The translations under genes were made by a program, and so were the position numbers. A DNA stretch of 17,348 nt from Neolecta irregularis DAH-3 (lineage: Eukaryota; Ascomycota; Neolectomycetes; Neolectales; Neolectaceae). The stretch spans positions 1 to 17,348 of the forward strand of contig LXFE01001416.1 of NCBI GenBank assembly GCA_001929475.1, written 5' to 3'. Positions within the stretch are counted from its first letter, which is position 1. Each line of letters starts with the position of its first letter. Positions 7,711-17,348 of the stretch are shown here, in pieces. Under the pieces are notes generated by a model that was not told the origin of the DNA, ran no database searches, and saw nothing but the letters and a program-made list of their open reading frames with translations.

Positions 7711-10700
7711 ATGCCTGACTCCGACCCGCAATCCTCAGTCCCGTCCCCAACAACCCCATCTTCGACCGGGTTCAGTGCAAGAACCGTTCGACGTTCGCTT
7801 TCCATCTCAAGTTCGGGGAAGGCATTCACGATAGGCGTGCGCTACGGCAATCTTTATCTCAAGTATGCTCTTATTCATGCATTGGAGGCTATCTCAAACT
7901 GATAGACCTTCGCCCACCGCAACAGATACAATCCTCAAGCTTCAGCCCCCGAGAAATTCGTTCTATGACAGCCCCTCGCCCAATCGCACTTTTGACACCT
8001 TCTGCTCGGATTATCATGGCACGGGAACCCTCAAGCCTATTCTTACGGCGGATGGCCGAAGAAAGAACGAAGAATGCGTACCCACCTTCCTATCAACTAG
8101 CGAGGAGGCCGTTCTTCCTTTCAACACCCCACCAGACAGATTTGCCTCACCCAGCCGAAATATCTCCAGCAACCCCTCAATTCTGTCTGTATTTCCAGGC
8201 TTGAATACTCCATGCCGGTCAACAATGGACACAGGAGCCGATCCACTTGCAAGCATTCGTGCGATCAGAAACATCGATACTCCCGTCCGGTCTCAAACCC
8301 CATCTTGGATGCTCGAGCCAATCTCTCCAGAACTATTTGACGTGTTATCTTTTCCGCCGGCTTCGGTTGACCCTTCGGTTGTACAGTTTGATGCTAGGTC
8401 CGGTATTCTTACCGCCGCCACGCCACCTCGCTTAGTCACCGCGATAACATCAGCTGAAAGTCTAGATTACGATCTAATGGGCGATTTTTTCCTAACCTAT
8501 CGTCTCTTCTTATCACCAACATTGTTATTGAGATTATTGGAAGCCCGTATCATTTGGGCTCTTTCTAGGGACGACGATATTGGTAGAATTGTTCGAATTC
8601 GCACATTTGTTGCACTACGACACTGGATCCTTAATTACTTTGCCGATGATTTTGTCTCGAGCATTTCTTTGAGAAACATGTTTGCAAAATTCCTCAACGA
8701 ACTTGCAAATGAAGACTGCATAGCTTATAGTCTACGTGATCAGAGGATAGTTTCGGAACTGAAGCGATGCTGGGTTCGTGCTTGTGAAATTTATTGGGAA
8801 ATTCCTTCGAATCGAGCTTCCTGTGATATAACTCCAGATATCAGGGTCAATGCCGGAGGACCACTTCCTGGACGAAAGGAACTTGTCACTAGAACGTATT
8901 CTCAAAATCTTTCTGCTGCGATTATCCGGAGACATTCGAAATCAAAAAGCGATGATTGGACTGAGAAAAAATATTGCACCCCAAGGAAGACATACTCTCG
9001 GATTTCCCCCTTTACATCCTCAAGTACTCGTCACCGAGCATCTTCGATTGCCGAAAGTATTCACTCCAATGCAACTCCGAGCCCAGTAATCACACGATAT
9101 TTACCATTACCTCAAACTTCACTAGTCCGCGGAGGAGGAAAACTACCTACGCCGCTGTTCGGATGGACTGGATCGAATTTTGAAGAAACCCCCAAAAAGA
9201 CTAACGGGATGCGAAAGATGTTTTTAACGATGAAGAAAAGATTAAAAGCCATGCAAGGAGAAGAACTTCCTCGGCCGGTTTCAGCACTGCGTTGCGTAGG
9301 TGATATACCTCTACAGGGTCGATCTTCGTTAGCAGGGAAGGGTTTTAGAATTGACCTTCTCGGCGCTGGAACTACCGAACTATGGGACGATACACCACCG
9401 TGCAATGTCGCCGATACGCTAGTAGTTGAACCACCCGAGGACTTTATGGATCCGGAAATCTTGAAAATTGTTCAAGCACAACGGTCGCCTACACCACTGG
9501 ACTCACCATCTGCAACCGCACAGAAAGTAGTTTCCGTAGATCCCATTGCCTCATCTCCAAATGTCTCTGACCTTCCCGAGAGCAGCCCCAGATCATGTAT
9601 TCCCAAGCGCAATCTTCGACGAAAACCGGGGGGCGACTTAAAGATAGCCCATACAGTCAGCGATTTACTTCCTGAACGTCCTCGAAGCGGTAGTACTTTT
9701 TCAACTGCAAACCATGGTAGTGTTATCTCACCTCAGTTTGGTAGATTTTCTCACACACCATCTGTTGACGTGCCATGCGAATCTTCGACACCGGCGGCAA
9801 GCTTGAATCTCGGAGTTACTCTAGAGAATGGAATGTTGGCTCTGACTGACATTCCATCGGATGATGATAGCGATAACGGTGGAGTCTCAACTGCACTATT
9901 AAAACTTGAAGGAAGATACCATAGAAAGACCAAAATTTGCTCAGAACACAAAATTCGAGATTCGGGCCTTGGAAGTGACAATATTCCCAAGTCTCTGTCG
10001 AATAGCAATAGCATTGCTTCCCCCCTAGTTGATGGCATAAAAGACTATTCTCAGAGAAAACAACGACATCGTCAAGTCGTCAAGGTCATGGGCGGAGAAC
10101 GGGAGGCTCTAACGATTCCTGATGTAATGATTGAGGAAGTTCTAGACGAAGAAGCAGGACCTTCAAGGGATTTTGAGAAAGAAATTGAACAACTCGCAAT
10201 TGCAGATTTCTGCAGCCCTGATAGCGCGCAACTGCAACGCATATTGACCTCTGAAACTACGAATATTCAAAGCATGCTTCCACAACACAAATTTCCCCAC
10301 AGGAAAGTCGCAACCTCATTGTCGATCCATCTACCGTTCATACTGGCATATGATTCATTGATTCTTGCCCGTCAATTAACCCTCATTGAGCGCGACGCTA
10401 TAATTGAAGTCGATTGGCAGGAACTTGCTCATATGACCTGGATTGGAAATGCAGACATTATTGTTCGAGATTGGGTATCTATTGTTAGTAATACCAAAAT
10501 CACTGGAATCTCTCTGGTAATTGCGCGGTTCAATTTGGTATTTACCTGTTTGTTCTCTATTATCTGACACTCAGATGTGTAGTTGGGTGGCTTCTGAAAT
10601 TGCTATGACACAAAAACTTGAGGAACGCATTAAAGTCGTCGAAAAGTTTATACACCTCGCTATGGTATTCTAGCAATTTTTCGTAACCTAATATCCAGCA

Positions 10701-11215
10701 TTCATATCGATTGTCAAACTTTGCAACATTTATTCAGATACTTCTCGCACTGCAATCACCACATGTTGCGAAACTTCGCAGGACATGGCGAGGTGTGTCG
10801 AATGCCGATCTGAAGGTCCTTCGCGAGCTTGAGACAGTAGCCTCACCCTTGAGAAACTGGAGGAACCTTCGTATGGTGATGGAAGTTGATGACCCAGATC
10901 AAAAAGAATGTATCCCTTTCATTGGTATTATTTTAAACTTTTCATTCATCCTAAGAGGCAGGAATCTATCTTTCGGATTTAATTTTTAACGCACAACGAC
11001 CTGACCGGGTCCCTACATTATCAATGCCGCAGGAAATGCTTGTTAATTTCGATCGCCATCGAACAACAGCAGGGATAATTAAGAAGGTTCTTGGGATGAT
11101 TGAAAAAGCGCGCGGATATTCGTTTGAATCAATTGAAGAACCTTTCCAGCGATGTCTATGGCTTGCAGCACTCGACGAGTCTGGCCTTCAACGATGCGCG
11201 GACCAAATAGAGTGA
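7711..11215 (+). CDS. LTE1: LTE1-like Ras-family GEF (1,117 aa, 5 exons)
   Basis: RasGEF of the Lte1 type; in budding yeast Lte1 promotes mitotic exit at the cortex of the bud. Exons are 7711-7862, 7906-10537, 10575-10664, 10699-10924 and 10962-11215 (3,354 nt); introns are 43, 37, 34 and 37 nt. The ATG at 7711 is the first in frame; the open frame upstream has only a TTG. A RasGEF N-terminal (REM) domain spans about residues 217-347, with LDYDLMGDFFLTYRLFLSP and TFVALRHWILNYFADDF. A long Ser/Pro-rich linker follows and contains a basic patch at about 486-500 (RKMFLTMKKRLKAM). The catalytic RasGEF domain runs from about 860 to the C-terminus, with LARQLTLIERD, ARFNL-x2-SWVASEI, NFATFIQILLALQS and SPLRNWRNLR. 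The REM-linker-GEF order with a terminal catalytic domain is typical of Lte1, not of Cdc25. It is somewhat shorter than the yeast protein, mainly in the linker. Confidence 0.9.
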
Positions 11216-11541
11216 AGAAAGCTGTAGTTAGATTGACTGGAAGTTCTTGTTTTTGCTCTTTTTTTGCTGCTTGTTGGGTGTTTGGCTCGCTTTTTGATGG
11301 TTTTATTCGTGGCGAAATGGCGCGGTATCTTGGTTGCTTTTCCATCGTTTTCTTTTGGTGGGTTTTTCATGATGTTTTTCATGATGTTTTTCGGATGTCA
11401 CTTCGGAGACAGGCGCGATCTTGGTCCTTTCTTAGAATCTACGTCTATTTCTTTGTATTAATATCTCTTTGTATAGCCTCATTAACTTGGAACTCATGTA
11501 AATACAGTACGCAGTAATGAACAGTGTCTAGCTAAATCTTT
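11216..11541. other. Convergent 3' intergenic, T-rich, no gene
   Basis: The 326 bp between the stops of the LTE1-like gene and PRMT3 are T-rich on the + strand. They contain a 12-bp tandem repeat and open frames on both strands with hydrophobic, low-complexity products and no family resemblance. I read it as the two 3' UTRs and terminators. Confidence 0.6.
11363..11392 (+). repeat. 12-bp tandem repeat, 2.5 copies
   Basis: The unit TTTTTCATGATG occurs at 11363-11374 and 11375-11386 and is followed by TTTTTC at 11387-11392. It lies in the probable 3' UTR of the LTE1-like gene. Confidence 0.8.
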
Positions 11542-13300
<1,759 letters not shown>

Positions 13301-13583
13301 CGTGGGCGTTACAAAAATATTTTCAAGCGGATCGGCAAGCCAGGGACAACAGGACGCCTCAAAATTGATGAGTTTTCAACATATGTCCTCTTACTCATCC
13401 GCCTAATCTTTGTACTATTCTGTAAAGCCATAGTTGTTTATGTTTGCTCATTTGTCACCCGTTCAGGTACTTGTGTCATGTAGAACAAATGGGTAACTGT
13501 AAATTCCACGTGCGTCTTTCGCGCGTGTTGCTTTAGTTTTCGCACTTGCAGTCCATTGATTTGCCTACGCCGCATATTATTCC
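13301..13583. promoter_or_regulatory. Divergent promoter region of PRMT3 and the low-complexity gene
   Basis: This 283-bp gap separates divergent start codons. It contains CACGTG at 13507-13512, followed closely by a CG-rich TTTCGCGCGTG stretch. No clear TATA box is seen on either strand and no convincing coding sequence. Confidence 0.5.
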
Positions 13584-14603
13584 ATGACTCTTCCAAACGA
13601 GGCAAAAGCCAAACCCGTATATTCATAATCTATGCAAACTCATGAAGCTCATCTTGTCCAGGTCTCATCTCTGAAAGCCTTCTTTGAATCAAAGGCGTCT
13701 CAGGAGATCGTAGAGTCATCTCAACAAGAGGAACGTACCCGTACAAAGACAAAGATAAAGATTTCATTCATTCCTGTTCGTCCGATCGAAGCGGACGAGT
13801 CATCCTCGCGATCTCCAAGTCCATTCAGATTGCCTGAAAAGTTGGGTAACCCCGAGGACGACTCCCAAGAGATTCCTGCAGTTGTAGAGACTACCCCAGC
13901 GATTAAAGTTGAGACTAGCGAGTCAGTTCCTTGTGAAATCGAAGAACACGTCGAGCAAGATAGCAGAGAAGATCTTGATGATGACGATAGTGGGTACACC
14001 GAGTCTAATGATATCTCAAGTCACGAACAACCAATCTTACCTACCAAAAGTGATGCCATTATTGAAATCACCAAGGAAGAAACCTCATCGCCTCAATCTG
14101 CAAAAGCTGTCGAATCTCGTGTTGCAACAAAGACCTCTACTCCTTTGAAGGCTTCACCAACGAAAAACCTTACACAGACGAAGAAGACGGCGGCTCAAGG
14201 ATCATCCTGTGTCAAATCTTCCATGCCTGGATCCGTAACCCGTACAACTGCACAAGCAAAACCACCTTGTAAGGCAACCGATAAACCTAATCCGATTTCA
14301 AGGAGGAGCCTACAATCTTCAACTCAGAGTAAGCCCCCGATTTCAACACGACCAGGTGTTCAAGCATCAGATCGCAGGACACTACCAACTCCTAAAGCAC
14401 CGGTGTTGAAGGTCCCGATATCTACCTCAGCATCAAGCAACGTCGCGAAAGCCCGTCCCAAGACGTCTGCTACAAAAGACCCAGTCAGAGCAAAACCTCC
14501 AGCTATTGATCGTCCCAATTCAGCTGGAAATCATGTTTCCTCATCTCTTATGAAACCAACTGCTGCTTCGATGGCTAGGACTCGTAAGACAAGCCAGGAG
14601 TAG
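13584..14603 (+). CDS. Low-complexity Ser/Thr/Lys/Pro-rich protein (324 aa)
   Basis: Unrecognised. Two models are possible. The simple one starts at ATG 13632 and has no intron (323 aa). The preferred one has exon 1 at 13584-13616, a 45-nt intron (13617-13661, GTATAT...CCAG, with an in-frame TAA) and exon 2 at 13662-14603, giving an N-terminus MTLPNEAKAKPVSSLKAFFE. The KPVSSLKAFFE peptide resembles the short PVSxLxxxFE motif seen near the N-terminus of various fungal cortical or signalling proteins; that is from memory and uncertain. After it come a basic TKTKIKI patch, an acidic middle with EDLDDDDSGYTESND, and a basic C-terminal half made of Lys/Pro/Ser/Thr stretches with many SxP and TP sites. 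No folded domain is visible; the basic Ser/Pro tail is compatible with a phospho-regulated microtubule- or membrane-binding region. It converges on SEC18, 137 bp from its stop. Confidence 0.65.
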
Positions 14604-14740
14604 ACTTTGAATAGCATTCATTTTTCTTCATTGCTTGATCTGACTTGCTATTCGCTCATGGTGTTTCGGTTTATCTAGGATTAGTTTTCATGTGCCGCCA
14701 TACGCTTATAATAGAAATAATTATTGAGTTTCTACATAAT

Positions 14741-17227
<2,487 letters not shown>

Positions 17228-17348
17228 AACGGAGGTGGGGTTATAAATCAAGTGGCGCCGGATAACTCTTGATTCATGAACGCCCATCAAATCAATATTT
17301 TCAGGATTTATTGCAAACACAAAGGTCATATACTGGGGCAAAAAGAGG

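Noticed and set aside
11152-11517. Open frames of about 120 codons downstream of the LTE1-like stop
   Set aside because: The products are hydrophobic sequence from a T-rich 3' UTR, overlap the true LTE1 end in another frame, and show no protein-like features.
17241-17248. TTATAAAT as a TATA box for SEC18
   Set aside because: It is only about 14-21 bp from the ATG, too close to leave a normal transcription start and 5' UTR.
17228-17341. N-terminal extension of SEC18 using upstream in-frame codons
   Set aside because: Upstream in-frame ATGs exist, but the extension does not resemble Sec18 N-termini and the ATG at 17227 gives the expected start.

Overview
This window is nuclear DNA of a fungus. 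It is packed with protein-coding genes that are broken up by very short spliceosomal introns. I resolved 42 introns of 31-51 nt, most of them 33-40 nt. They usually start GTAtNN or GTgNNN and carry a CTAAC/CTGAC/CTCAC-like branch site about 8-12 nt before the 3' AG. An allantoicase, an LTE1-type RasGEF and a Hym1/Mo25 protein together fit a fungus. I cannot place it more precisely: a compact basidiomycete, a taphrinomycete or an early-diverging lineage would all fit. No mobile element, rRNA, tRNA or CRISPR array is visible. Gene models were built by joining exons in frame against remembered family consensus; eight of the ten genes need splicing, and every complete model sums to whole codons.

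Layout, left to right. 1-342 (-): 5' part of an unrecognised, very GC-rich gene running off the left edge. 418-1584 (+): allantoicase (5 exons), divergent from the first gene across 75 bp. 1642-2541 (-): RRM-type RNA-binding protein (1 exon). 2632-2968 (-): a small 86-residue gene in 3 exons. 3029-5687 (-): TFIIIC subunit of the GTF3C4/Sfc9 type (14 exons). 5886-7196 (-): Hym1/Mo25 (9 exons). 7711-11215 (+): LTE1-like RasGEF (5 exons), divergent from HYM1. 11542-13300 (-): PRMT3-type arginine methyltransferase with its zinc finger (6 exons). About 13584-14603 (+): low-complexity Ser/Thr/Lys/Pro-rich protein. 14741-17227 (-): SEC18/NSF (5 exons).

The genes are mostly unrelated housekeeping functions: purine catabolism, Pol III transcription, arginine methylation, vesicle fusion. 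The one suggestive pair is HYM1 and LTE1, which share a 514-bp divergent promoter; in yeast they act in the RAM and mitotic-exit pathways. Observations most worth following: a tRNA-type B-box-like sequence just upstream of the TFIIIC subunit gene, overlapping an 11-mer that recurs at nearly the same distance upstream of HYM1; the size and stop-codon content of the introns; the hidden small gene; and a sharp base-composition change over the first ~1.3 kb.
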